64,000 nt of DNA from Andreprevotia lacus DSM 23236 (GCF_900176275.1 NZ_FWXD01000011.1:1-64000); one strand, 5' to 3'; counted from the stretch's first letter, positions 1 to 9,175 are shown. Made by a program: numbers and translations. Notes: a model not told the origin generated them from the sequence alone.

Positions 1-104
1 TTGCAAACCGCTTGCGGTACCCGTACCGCGGCGCGTTCTGCGCCTTGCGCTCCATCCCGAACTACCCCGAACGCAAGCGTGAAATAAGTGTTAACAGGCC
101 CTAG
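1..104. mobile_element. Right part of MITE-like palindromic element (copy 1, cut by window edge)
   Basis: These 104 bases are identical, base for base, to 60866-60969, the right part of the complete element at 60698-60969. The terminal inverted repeat ends in CTAG at 101-104. No transposase is encoded. The left part lies outside the window. The element ends 24 nt from the stop codon of the minus-strand response regulator gene, so it lies just downstream of that gene. The identity is seen directly; calling it a mobile element is inferred from the terminal inverted repeats of the complete copy. Confidence 0.85.
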
Positions 105-128
105 CTTGCTTGCCGGCGCGGCGTGCAG

Positions 129-1745
129 CTATTTGCCGCCGCTGAGCTGGTTAAGGTCGTTGCGCATGCTGTAGAGCACGCCTTCGTCCGTCATGCCCTC
201 CAGCCGTTCAAGAAACTGATCGAGGGTGAGGATGAGCTTGCGGCGTGCGCCGTCGGCCACTTCGCCCGCCTGCATGGCCTTGATGCCGGCGTGGGTGGCT
301 GACAGCATCAGGCGGTGGTTGTAGGTGGATTCGGCGGCCGGCAGCAGCTTGGCCAGTGCTTCGCTGAACTGGTTCTTCATCAGTACCTGCACGCCGTCCC
401 GGTTGAGATCGCTGACATCCTGACCAACCTGCTGGATATAGTGCGCCCACGCAGGCCGCTGACTTGCTGCGCTTTCCAGCATGCCTGAAATGTATTTGGT
501 GGTGATGAAGCGGCGCGCCAGCGCGGCCAGCCATTTGTAGGGTGGTACATTGTCATTGGCTTGCTCGCCATCGACAGTAGGCGGGCAGACCTGGTCTGCA
601 GTCATGATCCAGTTGACTGCCAGCTCCAGCGTGAAATCGGGGCGCGACAGCATCTCGGCCACATCGTTGAGTGCCTCGGCCTTGCCGCTGAACAGTGCGC
701 TGGCCAGTGCGCCCACCACGCGGTTCTTCAGCGTTTCCTCGCGCTGGCAGATGCCGCTGACCATCTTCAGGTATTTTTCGGCATCGGCCGAGGCTTGGTC
801 GCGGCGTGCCGCCAGCGCCAGCTGCAGCACGGTTTCCGGCGCCAGTACCGATGAATTTCCGCCGCAGGTGACGGCTTTTTCCAGCAACTGCCGCGCCTTG
901 TTCGAGTCGCCCATCATGTTGGCTAGGTTGCCGGCCTTCTGCAGCCGGCTGACGTTGTTCGGCGTCATCGACAGGCATTTGTCGAACACGGCCATGGCCT
1001 CGTCCAGCCGGCCCTCGGTCATGTACATATTGGCCAGTTCTTCGTAGGCATCGACATACTGGGCGTGATCGTTGATGGCGGCCTGCAGCGCGGCCTCGGC
1101 CTGCGTCTTGTTGCCCTGCTTGTTGAGTACGCGCGCGAGATTGAGTTTGGCCCACGGCACGACCCGGTTCTGCAGCACCTCTTCCAGCAGTACACGGGCT
1201 TCGTCCAGCCGGCCGGTTTGCAACAACAGATTGGAAAGCAGGCGCAGCGCATCGTTGCGGTATTGCTCGGCCACTTCGAGGATGTCGCGCAGCACCTCGA
1301 TGGCACCATTCGGGTCGTTCTGCTCGATCTTGTCGTAAACGGGGCGGAAAAACTGCTTCTTGTCCCACGCGACCTTGAGCCGGTCGGTGAGTTTGGCGCT
1401 GGTAAACGGCTTGATCAGGTAGTCGTCCGGCCCGACCTCGGCCACCGCGACCACCTTTTCATAGCTGGCTTCAGCGGTGATCATGAACCAGATGGTGCCC
1501 AGCGGCAGCTCGCCGGTATGGCGCATTTCCTCCAGCAGCTCCTGGCCGGTGGTGCCCTCGCCAAAGTAGTAGTCGCACAGCACCACGTCGTAAACGCCAT
1601 TCTTGAGGCGACGGCGTGTTTCGCCCACGCTGGCGGCGGTATCGACGCGCGAAATGCCGGACTGCGACAGCGTCATGCGTACGGACTGGCGCACGACCGA
1701 GGCATCGTCGGCGACAAGTACGCGGGCTTCGTTGAATTCCGACAT
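129..1745 (-). CDS. Response regulator with REC domain and TPR repeats
   Basis: A 538-aa cytoplasmic protein. The receiver domain is residues 6-122, with acidic pair D13/D14, phospho-acceptor D58 (LCDYY), T90 and K112 (IKPF). From about 135 to 300 there are tetratricopeptide-like helices (repeated LDEA, A..L pattern), then a helical C-terminal region of unknown fold. There is no HTH or enzymatic output domain, so signalling is probably through protein-protein contact. ATG at 1745 was preferred to an in-frame TTG three codons upstream. The GGDEF-EAL gene lies 68 nt upstream on the same strand, so the two may be cotranscribed and the regulator may feed c-di-GMP control; that link is inference. 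A MITE-like element follows the stop codon. Confidence 0.85.
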   Translation of the reverse strand: MSEFNEARVLVADDASVVRQSVRMTLSQSGISRVDTAASVGETRRRLKNGVYDVVLCDYYFGEGTTGQELLEEMRHTGELPLGTIWFMITAEASYEKVVAVAEVGPDDYLIKPFTSAKLTDRLKVAWDKKQFFRPVYDKIEQNDPNGAIEVLRDILEVAEQYRNDALRLLSNLLLQTGRLDEARVLLEEVLQNRVVPWAKLNLARVLNKQGNKTQAEAALQAAINDHAQYVDAYEELANMYMTEGRLDEAMAVFDKCLSMTPNNVSRLQKAGNLANMMGDSNKARQLLEKAVTCGGNSSVLAPETVLQLALAARRDQASADAEKYLKMVSGICQREETLKNRVVGALASALFSGKAEALNDVAEMLSRPDFTLELAVNWIMTADQVCPPTVDGEQANDNVPPYKWLAALARRFITTKYISGMLESAASQRPAWAHYIQQVGQDVSDLNRDGVQVLMKNQFSEALAKLLPAAESTYNHRLMLSATHAGIKAMQAGEVADGARRKLILTLDQFLERLEGMTDEGVLYSMRNDLNQLSGGK

Positions 1746-1813
1746 CGGTGTCAAGCATCCACTTTCGATACTTGCAATATCGGCCTAAATTTCGCGCTTT
1801 GCAGCATTAATTC

Positions 1814-4618
1814 TTACGAAACGGCATCTTTGCCGCGTTCCGTGTGAAGCGGCGTTGCTGCAGCATCGGGCAATGAAAAGGGCTGTGGTCTGCACAATGC
1901 GTAGCCTTGCGCATAGTCGATGCCGATCTCGCGGGTCGTTGTCAGGATGGCTTCGTTCTCGACGAACTCGGCAATCGTGCGTTTGCCCATCACGTGGCCG
2001 ATGTGGTTGATGGCCTCGACCATGGCACGATCGGACGCATCATTGACCATGCCCTTGACGAAGGCGCCGTCGATTTTCAGGTAATCCACCGGCAAGTGCT
2101 TGAGGTAGGCAAACGACGACATGCCGGCACCGAAGTCGTCGAGCGAGAAGCGGCAACCCCTGGCCTTGAGGGCGTGAATGAACAGCGTGGCGCGATTGAG
2201 GTTGGCTATGGCTGTGGTCTCGGTGATCTCGAAGCACACGTGGCTGGCCTCGACGCCGCTGTCCTGCAGCTGAGTGCAGACGAACTCCAGAAAAGCATCG
2301 TCGCCGATGGAGGCACCGGACAGGTTGATCGAACAGATCAGCGTTTCCGGCTGCTGGCGCATGCTGGCCAGCGCCGTGCGCACCACCCAGCGGTCCAGCA
2401 GCGGCATCAGGTTGTAGCGCTCCGCTGCCGGGATGAAGGCACTGGGCGGGACCACGCTGCCGTCGTCGTTGATCAGCCGCAGCAGCAGCTCCACATGGCG
2501 GTGGTCGGGCTCGGCCAGCGCCACGATATCCTGTGCGTACAGGCAGAAACGGTGTTCCTCCAGAGCACGGTGGATGCGCTGCACCCATTCCATTTCGCCG
2601 TAACGCACCGTGATTTCCGCATCGCCGGGCTGGTAGTGCTGCACGCGGTTGCGGCCTTTCTCCTTGGCCATGTAGCACGCTACGTCGGCTGCGCGCATGC
2701 TGTCTTCCAGCGTGTAGGGCGTGTCGTCCAGCGCGACAAGGCCGATGCTGACGCTGATATTGAAGGGTTGCCCGCCCCAGGCAAAATGCAGGGTTTCTAT
2801 GGCTTCGCGCAGCGTCTCGGCAATGCGGGTGGCCGGTTCCAGCCGGCAGCCTTGCAGGATGACGCCGAATTCGTCGCCGCCCAGCCGCGCCAGCGTGTCG
2901 TCAACGCGCAGATGGCGTTGCAGCGTGCTGCAGACCTGGCGCAGCAATTCGTCACCCGAGGCATGCCCGCTGGTGTCGTTGACCAGCTTGAACTGGTCCA
3001 GATCCAGAAACAGCAGCGCATGGTGAATGACGCGCTGCGGCCGCTCGGCCAGCAAGCGGCCGAGTCGCTGCTCGAATTCACGCCGGTTCACCAGCCCGGT
3101 CAATTCGTCATGGCTGGCTTGCCAGGACAGGTGGGCAACAAACTGGCGCTCGCGCGTCATGTCGTGGAAGGCGAGGGCGGCACCGGCAATGTGGCCGGCC
3201 TCGTCATGCATGGGGGCGGCAACCAGCCGCACGGCAGTTTCCGAGCCATCTTTGCGGATCAGCCACAGGTTGCGGCCTTCGGTATCGGCGGACTCGCCGG
3301 CCAGCACCTGGCCTACGGGGTCGAATTCCTGTTCGTTGCGCGCCTCGTCGATCAGGTGGCAGGTGGTGCTGAACCGCAGGCCGGTGGCGTGGCGCACGCC
3401 CAGCAAGACTTCGGCGGCCGGGTTCATGTAGCTGATGCTGCCCTGCGTGTCGGTGGTCAGCACGGCGTCGCCAATCGAGGCCAGCGTGACCAGTGCACGC
3501 TCCTGCTCGGCCTGCAGCGCGGCTTCCATGCGTTTGCGCTCGGTCACGTCCTCGAAGGTGCCGGCCATGCGCTGGGGTATGCCGGTGCCATCGCGACTAG
3601 CCTGGCCGTGGGCGTGATACCAGCGGTAGCAGTCGTCGGCGGTGCGCAGCCTGAACTCGGTTTCATACACGCTGTTGTCGGCAAAGTGGCTTGCCATGGC
3701 GGCACGTACGGTGGCCTGGTCCTCCGGATGGACGCGAGCAAAGACGGCATCGAAGTCGAGCTGGTCGTGCTGGCCTGGAAAGCCGAACAGTGCGCGGTAT
3801 TGCGGCGACAGGTAAACCAGATTGGCGGGTATGTCCCAGTCCCACACGCCATAGTGACTGCCGCTGACCGCCAGTTGCAGACGCTCTTCACTGGCCTGTA
3901 GTGCGCCTTCCAGCCGGTCACGCTCGGCCATGTGACGGCGGGTGCGCCACACAGCCAGCAGGATCAGCACCAGCGCGGCACCGAAGTTGCTGTAATAGAG
4001 CACATTGCGTATGGCTTGCGAGGCTTCACCCAGCGTATTGGAAAACTTGCGCTCGATCGGGGTCAGCGCATTGTTGATGCGGTCCAGCTCGCTGCGCGCA
4101 CGGCGTATGGCGGCGGCATCCAGCGTGCCTTGTTCGGCGGCGCTGCGCACGCTGCGCGCCACGGTATCGAGCTGGGCCAGATGCTGGTCGCCCAGCGCCC
4201 AGACCGAGATGGCGCGATCCATGTAGCTGATGTTGCGGAAGGTGCGGAACAGCCAGATCATGCCGGGGATGTCAGCCGGGCTGTTGCCGCCAGCCAGCAA
4301 CCCCCGCTCGGCAGCAGCGAAATCGGGTTTGGCGGTGTCCAGAGTCAGGCGTGCAATGCGGTCGCCCTCTGGTACCGACATGGCTTCACGATAGCGGGCA
4401 TAGGCGGCCGGGTCGCGCGTATCCAGGTAGATGCCCAGTGCCTGGATGGCGTCCTTTTGTCCCTTGGACCACAAGCTCTCGCCAGCCACATAGGCGCGCA
4501 TGGCCGACAGCACGTTGATACTGCCCATGCTGAGCAGGGCGAGCAATGCCACCACCAGCACGAAAGGCCAGATCAGGCGCAGCAGGCCGCTGTAGCCATG
4601 CAAACGGGGTGTGGGCAT
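1814..4618 (-). CDS. Membrane sensor with PAS, GGDEF and EAL domains
   Basis: A 934-aa protein predicted to make and/or degrade c-di-GMP at the inner membrane. Order: TM helix about 12-33, periplasmic helical sensor about 34-215, TM helix about 218-237, two PAS domains (about 250-375 and 385-500), GGDEF (intact GGDEF, with an RVDD inhibitory site five residues before it), EAL. In the EAL domain the signature is ELL rather than EAL, but the other catalytic landmarks are present: SINLSG, FEITET, DDFGAG, LKIDG, AEFVEN and YAQGY. ATG at 4618 was chosen because the hydrophobic helix follows directly and a GGAG lies upstream; the longer in-frame extension runs into the terminator and tRNA region. 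Both activities look possible from sequence; which dominates is unknown. Confidence 0.88.
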   Translation of the reverse strand: MPTPRLHGYSGLLRLIWPFVLVVALLALLSMGSINVLSAMRAYVAGESLWSKGQKDAIQALGIYLDTRDPAAYARYREAMSVPEGDRIARLTLDTAKPDFAAAERGLLAGGNSPADIPGMIWLFRTFRNISYMDRAISVWALGDQHLAQLDTVARSVRSAAEQGTLDAAAIRRARSELDRINNALTPIERKFSNTLGEASQAIRNVLYYSNFGAALVLILLAVWRTRRHMAERDRLEGALQASEERLQLAVSGSHYGVWDWDIPANLVYLSPQYRALFGFPGQHDQLDFDAVFARVHPEDQATVRAAMASHFADNSVYETEFRLRTADDCYRWYHAHGQASRDGTGIPQRMAGTFEDVTERKRMEAALQAEQERALVTLASIGDAVLTTDTQGSISYMNPAAEVLLGVRHATGLRFSTTCHLIDEARNEQEFDPVGQVLAGESADTEGRNLWLIRKDGSETAVRLVAAPMHDEAGHIAGAALAFHDMTRERQFVAHLSWQASHDELTGLVNRREFEQRLGRLLAERPQRVIHHALLFLDLDQFKLVNDTSGHASGDELLRQVCSTLQRHLRVDDTLARLGGDEFGVILQGCRLEPATRIAETLREAIETLHFAWGGQPFNISVSIGLVALDDTPYTLEDSMRAADVACYMAKEKGRNRVQHYQPGDAEITVRYGEMEWVQRIHRALEEHRFCLYAQDIVALAEPDHRHVELLLRLINDDGSVVPPSAFIPAAERYNLMPLLDRWVVRTALASMRQQPETLICSINLSGASIGDDAFLEFVCTQLQDSGVEASHVCFEITETTAIANLNRATLFIHALKARGCRFSLDDFGAGMSSFAYLKHLPVDYLKIDGAFVKGMVNDASDRAMVEAINHIGHVMGKRTIAEFVENEAILTTTREIGIDYAQGYALCRPQPFSLPDAAATPLHTERGKDAVS

Positions 4619-4866
4619 GTGGTACTTCTGCTCCGGTGAGGGATGCCCGGCACGGGACATCACTCGGGTGATGCTTGGTGTATTAATGATCTCTAATTTT
4701 TGGATTGCTTGCCAGTAAATTTGCGGTAGCTGGCGCTGGATGGTTTCTGTCCATGCCGGATGGGCATGGTTTTGCTGTCGCTGCCTGCAATTGGAATAGC
4801 AGGCCGTGCAACGTGGCGGGGAAATATGGGCGGGGAAAGGGGATGAATGGAGCGGAATGCAAAAAC

Positions 4867-4898
4867 AAAAAGCCCCGATCAATTGATCGGGGCTTTTT
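4867..4898 (-). terminator. Bidirectional rho-independent terminator after tRNA-Leu genes
   Basis: Perfect hairpin: five A, GCCCCGATCA / TGATCGGGGC with a minimal loop, then five T. It lies 10 nt past the 3' end of the minus-strand tRNA-Leu pair and reads as a terminator on either strand, so it separates the tRNA transcript from the GGDEF-EAL gene downstream. Confidence 0.9.
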
Positions 4899-4907
4899 GT
4901 CTGGTAT

Positions 4908-4994
4908 TGGTGCCCAAGAGAAGACTCGAACTTCCACGCCCTTGCGAGCGCTAGGACCTGAACCTAGTGCGTCTACCAATTCCGCCACCTGGGC
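4908..4994 (-). tRNA. tRNA-Leu (anticodon CAG), second of tandem pair
   Basis: 87-nt class II tRNA including encoded CCA. Acceptor GCCCAGG pairs with CTTGGGC (one G-U wobble). Anticodon arm CTAGG-TTCAGGT-CCTAG gives anticodon CAG, reading the CUG leucine codon. Long variable arm CGCTCGCAAGGGCG, T-arm GGTTCGA-type loop (GTTCGAG). It differs from the neighbouring copy at a single base in the acceptor stem. It lies 43 nt downstream of the first copy and just before a strong terminator, so the two are probably one transcript. Confidence 0.96.
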
Positions 4995-5037
4995 AATTTC
5001 TTCAAAACAGTTTCAACATGTTCTAGCTAGCGTAGTA

Positions 5038-5124
5038 TGGTGCCCAGGAGAAGACTCGAACTTCCACGCCCTTGCGAGCGCTAGGACCTGAACCTAGTGC
5101 GTCTACCAATTCCGCCACCTGGGC
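5038..5124 (-). tRNA. tRNA-Leu (anticodon CAG), first of tandem pair
   Basis: 87-nt class II tRNA with encoded CCA. Acceptor stem GCCCAGG/CCTGGGC is fully paired. Anticodon CAG lies in a TTCAGGT loop. It is one base different from the downstream copy at 4908-4994, a recent tandem duplication or a gene-conversion pair. It is divergent from rnr, which starts 65 nt away. Confidence 0.96.
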
Positions 5125-5189
5125 CACGCTTGCTGCTAAAATCTGCTGTGCTGCAAGAAGAGGCGCAATTATCTGGAATCCCTGTACTG

Positions 5190-8132
5190 ATGTCAACAAA
5201 TAAAACGCAAAAAAATCGACAATCGACAAGAAACAACAAAAAACGCAGTCTGCGTGATCAAGACCCGTGGCTGGAGCGCGAACGCGAGCGATACGATAAC
5301 CCATTGCCCAGTCGGGAATTTATTCTGCAACAACTGGCCGAGGCGGGCGCACCGCTTGATCCGGTCGAACTCTCGAATAATTTATCCATTACCCCCGCCG
5401 AGCAGCCGTTTTTTGATCGCCGCATTGCCGCGATGGCGCGCGAAGGCGATCTGATGATCAATCGCAAGGGCGCTTTGTGCTTGCCCGAAAAGGTGGATTC
5501 GATTGCCGGCCGCGTGTTGGGCCACAAGGATGGTTTCGGTTTTCTGATCCCCGATGACGGCAGTGATGATCTTTACCTTGGCCCACGGGAAATGGACAAG
5601 GTATTGCACGGTGACCGTGCGCTGGTGCAGCAGATCGGTCTGGATCGGCGCGGCCGGCGCGAAGGCAAGGTTATCGAGGTGCTGGAGCGTGGCAACAGCC
5701 GGCTGGTGGGGCGCTTCTATCGCGAACAGGGCGTCTGCACCGTGGTGGCTGAAGAAAAGCGCATCAGCCAGGCGCTGCTGATCGCGCCGGATGAAACCGC
5801 GGGCGCGCAAACCGGCCAGGTGGTGATGGTGGAAATCATCCGCCAGCCCGAACGGCACGTGAAGCCGATTGCGCGTGTGCTGAACGTGCTGGGTAATTAC
5901 GATGACCCGGGCATGGAAATCGAAATTGCATTGCGCAAACACGATCTGCCGCATGAATTCTCGGCCGAGGCCGAGGCACAAGGCCATGCCACGCCGAAAA
6001 AGGTGCGCAAGCAGGACTGGAAGCCGGTGGATGGCGTCGAACGCGTTGATCTCACCGCGTTGCCGCTGGTAACCATTGACGGCGAAACCGCGCGCGATTT
6101 CGACGATGCCGTGTATGCAGAGAAAAAGGGCAAGGGCTGGCGGCTGGTGGTAGCGATTGCCGATGTCAGCCACTACGTGCAGCCCGATGACGCACTGGAC
6201 CAGACCAGCTTCGAGCGCGGCAATTCGGTGTATTTTCCGCGCCGCGTGATCCCCATGCTGCCGGAGGCACTGTCCAACGGCATCTGCTCGCTGAATCCGG
6301 AAGTGGATCGTTTGTGCATGGTGTGTGACATGCAGGTGGCTGCCGATGGCGCGATCACCAAATACAAGTTCTATCCGGCGGTGATGCATTCCAAGGCGCG
6401 GCTGACCTACACCAAGGTGTGGGACATGCTCTCCAACCCCAAGGGTGAAACCGCTGCGCAATACAAGAAGGTGCTGCCGCATGTGCAAACGCTGTATGCA
6501 CTGTTCCAGACCTTTCTGACTGCGCGCCAGCAGCGCGGTGCCATTGATTTTGAAACGACCGAAACCGAAATCCGCTTCGACGAGCAGGGCAAGATCCGCG
6601 AGATTGTGCCGGTGGTGCGCAACGATGCACACCGGCTGATCGAGGAATGCATGCTGGCGGCCAATGTCTGCGCCGCCAACTACATGCTGAAGAAAAAGCA
6701 CCCGGTGCTCTACCGCGTGCATGAAGGGCCCAATGAGGCCAAGCTGGACAAGCTGCGCGAGTACCTGCGCAGCTGCGGCCTGTCGCTGCCCGGTGCCGAG
6801 ATCCCGACCGCCAAGGATTACGCACAGGTACTTGAGGAGATCAAGAAGCGCCCGGATGCCGAGCTGCTGCAGACCATGCTGCTGCGCAGTCTGTCACAAG
6901 CGGTGTACACGCCGGAGAACGCCGGCCACTTCGGCCTGAGTTACGAGGCGTATGCGCATTTCACCTCGCCGATCCGCCGCTACCCGGATTTGCTGCTGCA
7001 CCGCGCGATCAAGGCGGTGCTGGCGGGCAAGAAGTACAAACCCTCGCACAAGTGGGAGCAACTGGGCCAGCAGTGCTCGATGACCGAACGCCGCGCCGAC
7101 GATGCCAGCCGCGATGTGCTCAACTTCCTCAAGTGCTATTTCATGCGCGACAAGGTGGGCGAGGAGTTCGAAGGTACCATTTCTGCCGTCACCAGCTTTG
7201 GCCTGTTCGTGCAGCTCGATCATTTGTATGTCGAAGGGCTGGTGCACGTGTCTGAGCTGGGGAAGGACTATTTCCATTACGACGACCGCCGCCACGAAAT
7301 GCGCGGCGAGCGCAGCGGCAAGCTCTACAAGCTGACCGACCGCCTGCGCGTGAAGGTGGTGCGGGTCGATATGGAGTCGAACAAGATTGACTTCATTCCG
7401 GTAGAGGCCACGCCGGTCGTGGTGGAAGCGCCGGGTGCTCCGGCACCGGCCGCCAAGCCCAAGCGTAGCAAGGCCCCGGCTGAAGCGGTGCCCGCCAAGG
7501 CTGTAGCCGTCACTGCCAACCCGGCACCGGCCGGCAAGAAACGTGCTCCGCCCAAGGCAGCTACGCCTGCTGCGGCCAGCTCCAAGCCTGCAGCCAAGCC
7601 ATCGGCAACGCCCCTTGCGGGCAAGGGCAGTGCTGCCACGGTTGCAAAGGCGCCCGCAGCAACCCCGGTGAAAGACGCCTCCAGGCAGATCGGCAAGGCA
7701 GTCAAGCCGGTTGCGCAGTCCAACGCCAAACCTGCCCCGGCACCGGCCAGCCAGCCGGCGCAGCCCAAAACTGCGGGCAAGCGTGCCACCGTGCGTGCCG
7801 TACCGCCCGTCACCCCGGTAGCGGCGGCTCCTGCGTCCGGTGCTGCGAAGGTGCCGCGTGGTAAAGCGCCGGCGACGGCCGCCTTGTTGCAGGCTCCGGC
7901 GCCAGTGGCCGAACCCGCGCGCAAACGCAAGCCTGCAGCAGCTGCATTGACACCGGCAGCGGCTCAGCCAGCCAAGGTCGCTGATGTGCCGGCACCCAGG
8001 CGCATCGGCCGGGCGCCGGCCCGGCAGGTGGCCAGTTTGCTGCAGAAACCTGCTGCGGAAGTGGTAAAGGCCGCGCCGGACGATGCCGTGCCGCCGGTCA
8101 GACGCCGTCGTGGCAAGGCAGGGCAGGAGTAA
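5190..8132 (+). CDS. rnr: Ribonuclease R with long basic Ala/Pro/Lys tail
   Basis: A 980-aa 3'-5' exoribonuclease of the RNase II/R family, which degrades structured RNA. N-terminal HTH/cold-shock part about 45-280, RNB catalytic domain about 290-645 with the ARDFDDAVY acidic cluster near 300 and PRRVIPMLPEALSNGICSL downstream, and S1 domain about 653-735. After the S1 domain comes a tail of about 240 residues, almost entirely Ala, Pro, Lys and Val. E. coli RNase R is 813 aa with a much shorter basic tail. ATG at 5190 (MSTNKTQ) was chosen because the upstream in-frame extension would overlap the tRNA gene; the ribosome site is weak. The tail is probably disordered and RNA- or ribosome-binding (inference). 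Confidence 0.95.
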   Translation: MSTNKTQKNRQSTRNNKKRSLRDQDPWLERERERYDNPLPSREFILQQLAEAGAPLDPVELSNNLSITPAEQPFFDRRIAAMAREGDLMINRKGALCLPEKVDSIAGRVLGHKDGFGFLIPDDGSDDLYLGPREMDKVLHGDRALVQQIGLDRRGRREGKVIEVLERGNSRLVGRFYREQGVCTVVAEEKRISQALLIAPDETAGAQTGQVVMVEIIRQPERHVKPIARVLNVLGNYDDPGMEIEIALRKHDLPHEFSAEAEAQGHATPKKVRKQDWKPVDGVERVDLTALPLVTIDGETARDFDDAVYAEKKGKGWRLVVAIADVSHYVQPDDALDQTSFERGNSVYFPRRVIPMLPEALSNGICSLNPEVDRLCMVCDMQVAADGAITKYKFYPAVMHSKARLTYTKVWDMLSNPKGETAAQYKKVLPHVQTLYALFQTFLTARQQRGAIDFETTETEIRFDEQGKIREIVPVVRNDAHRLIEECMLAANVCAANYMLKKKHPVLYRVHEGPNEAKLDKLREYLRSCGLSLPGAEIPTAKDYAQVLEEIKKRPDAELLQTMLLRSLSQAVYTPENAGHFGLSYEAYAHFTSPIRRYPDLLLHRAIKAVLAGKKYKPSHKWEQLGQQCSMTERRADDASRDVLNFLKCYFMRDKVGEEFEGTISAVTSFGLFVQLDHLYVEGLVHVSELGKDYFHYDDRRHEMRGERSGKLYKLTDRLRVKVVRVDMESNKIDFIPVEATPVVVEAPGAPAPAAKPKRSKAPAEAVPAKAVAVTANPAPAGKKRAPPKAATPAAASSKPAAKPSATPLAGKGSAATVAKAPAATPVKDASRQIGKAVKPVAQSNAKPAPAPASQPAQPKTAGKRATVRAVPPVTPVAAAPASGAAKVPRGKAPATAALLQAPAPVAEPARKRKPAAAALTPAAAQPAKVADVPAPRRIGRAPARQVASLLQKPAAEVVKAAPDDAVPPVRRRRGKAGQE

Positions 8133-8164
8133 GTCTTGTGGGTAGGGCGCCGCTGCGGCGGCGC

Positions 8165-8494
8165 TCAGCCCAGTGCGCGGTTGAGCAGGTCGCGTTGCTG
8201 ATCGGACAGATCGACGATCTGGCCGATCAGTTTGAAGCGACTGATTTGCCCCATCAAGGTGGCTGTGGTGATCTTGATCTTGCAGTCGAGGTAGCGTTTT
8301 TCTGCGCCGCCGGGCAGATCAATGAACAGCCGGCAGGTTTGCCCGCTGCGGATTTCCTGGTCGGCCAGCAGCACCAGCGTGTTGCTGGACGCCTCAACCA
8401 CGCGGCCCAGCAGCGGCGGGGTGGCAGGATTGAGGATGATCGCGGCGCGCCAGCCGACGATCTTGCGGTTAGGTGTAGTGAACGCTTCACTCAT
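8165..8494 (-). CDS. PilZ-domain protein
   Basis: A 109-aa single-domain protein. It begins MSEAFTTPNRKIVGWRAA and shows a PilZ-like beta-barrel pattern, with a basic N-terminal RKIVGWR stretch and a later GRVVEASSNTLVLL strand pair. The classical [DN]xSxxG motif is only partly matched (EASSNT), so c-di-GMP binding cannot be asserted. Probable role: a c-di-GMP receptor or a degenerate PilZ adaptor. The only in-frame ATG is at 8494. It is convergent with rnr (32-nt gap containing a GC-rich inverted repeat without a T run) and divergent from the next gene. Confidence 0.6.
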   Translation of the reverse strand: MSEAFTTPNRKIVGWRAAIILNPATPPLLGRVVEASSNTLVLLADQEIRSGQTCRLFIDLPGGAEKRYLDCKIKITTATLMGQISRFKLIGQIVDLSDQQRDLLNRALG

Positions 8495-8690
8495 GATGCG
8501 CAATGGACAGAAAGAAGGATTGCTTCCGGGCGTGGCTGAGTGCGTCAACGCGTTGCGGTGGCATGGCCCGGATTGCCGAAGGGAGAGCTTGCCATGATAC
8601 CCTCTCGCCACGACGGTGTGATGACACATTGCCATTTTAGTTCTGGTTAAAAATACTGTCGCCCGAATCCAGTCAGGAGTTTTGCCCCAT

Positions 8691-9050
8691 ATGTTCATCG
8701 TTGATCGTTCCGTCGCCCTGATCCGACCCAAGCAACCGTTTCTGGACTGGCTGCTGGCCCTGCCGGGCAACGATATCCCCCTTACGCTGGAAGACATCCG
8801 CAGCGACTGTACGGTGATCCTGATCCCGGAGGCCGCCGAGCCGGAAGACGGCATTGCCCATATCGATGAAATTGCCGAGAAGCTGTTCGAAATGGAGCTG
8901 TCTTCGTGGGTAGGTGACGAGGAACTTTGGCCCAAGAAGCGCAATCTGAAGTTGTTCTGGGATTGGTTTGACGTGGAAATTCACCTTGGCGTAATGGACA
9001 GCGTGGACGAGGATATCCATAACACGCCGTCCGACCACGGATACCACTGA
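8691..9050 (+). CDS. Conserved-looking hypothetical acidic protein
   Basis: A 119-aa soluble protein beginning MFIVDRSVALIRPKQPFLDW. It is acidic, with a Trp-rich C-terminal half (SSWVGDEELWPKKRN, FWDWFDVEIH) and no signal peptide or membrane segment. I do not recognise the family. ATG at 8691 is preferred to a TTG three codons earlier because AGGAG at 8675-8679 is only 2 nt from the TTG. A terminator follows at 9151. It is a single-gene unit divergent from the PilZ gene; the 196-nt region between the two holds both promoters but no site I can name. Confidence 0.75.
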   Translation: MFIVDRSVALIRPKQPFLDWLLALPGNDIPLTLEDIRSDCTVILIPEAAEPEDGIAHIDEIAEKLFEMELSSWVGDEELWPKKRNLKLFWDWFDVEIHLGVMDSVDEDIHNTPSDHGYH

Positions 9051-9150
9051 TTTTTTTGCGCGGATTCACCCCGTTTTGTTCCGGCCCCCGTTACATGCTT
9101 GTATGGGCATGGGGCTGAGGCGGCGGGTAATCCGGCAAGCAGTCAGCAAG

Positions 9151-9175
9151 CGGCGCCTGGGGCGCCGTTTTTTTT
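9151..9175 (+). terminator. Rho-independent terminator
   Basis: Stem CGGCGCC/GGCGCCG with a TGG loop, followed by eight T. It ends the transcript of the 8691-9050 gene. It also shows that the SIMPL-domain gene cannot begin at the longer in-frame start further upstream. Confidence 0.88.

Noticed and set aside
1907-3901. 664-aa open frame antisense to the GGDEF-EAL gene
   Set aside because: The minus-strand frame has complete PAS, GGDEF and EAL motifs; the plus frame has none.
5097-5189. Longer N-terminus for RNase R beginning MRLPIPPPG
   Set aside because: It would begin inside the tRNA-Leu gene, and the ATG at 5190 gives the expected family start.
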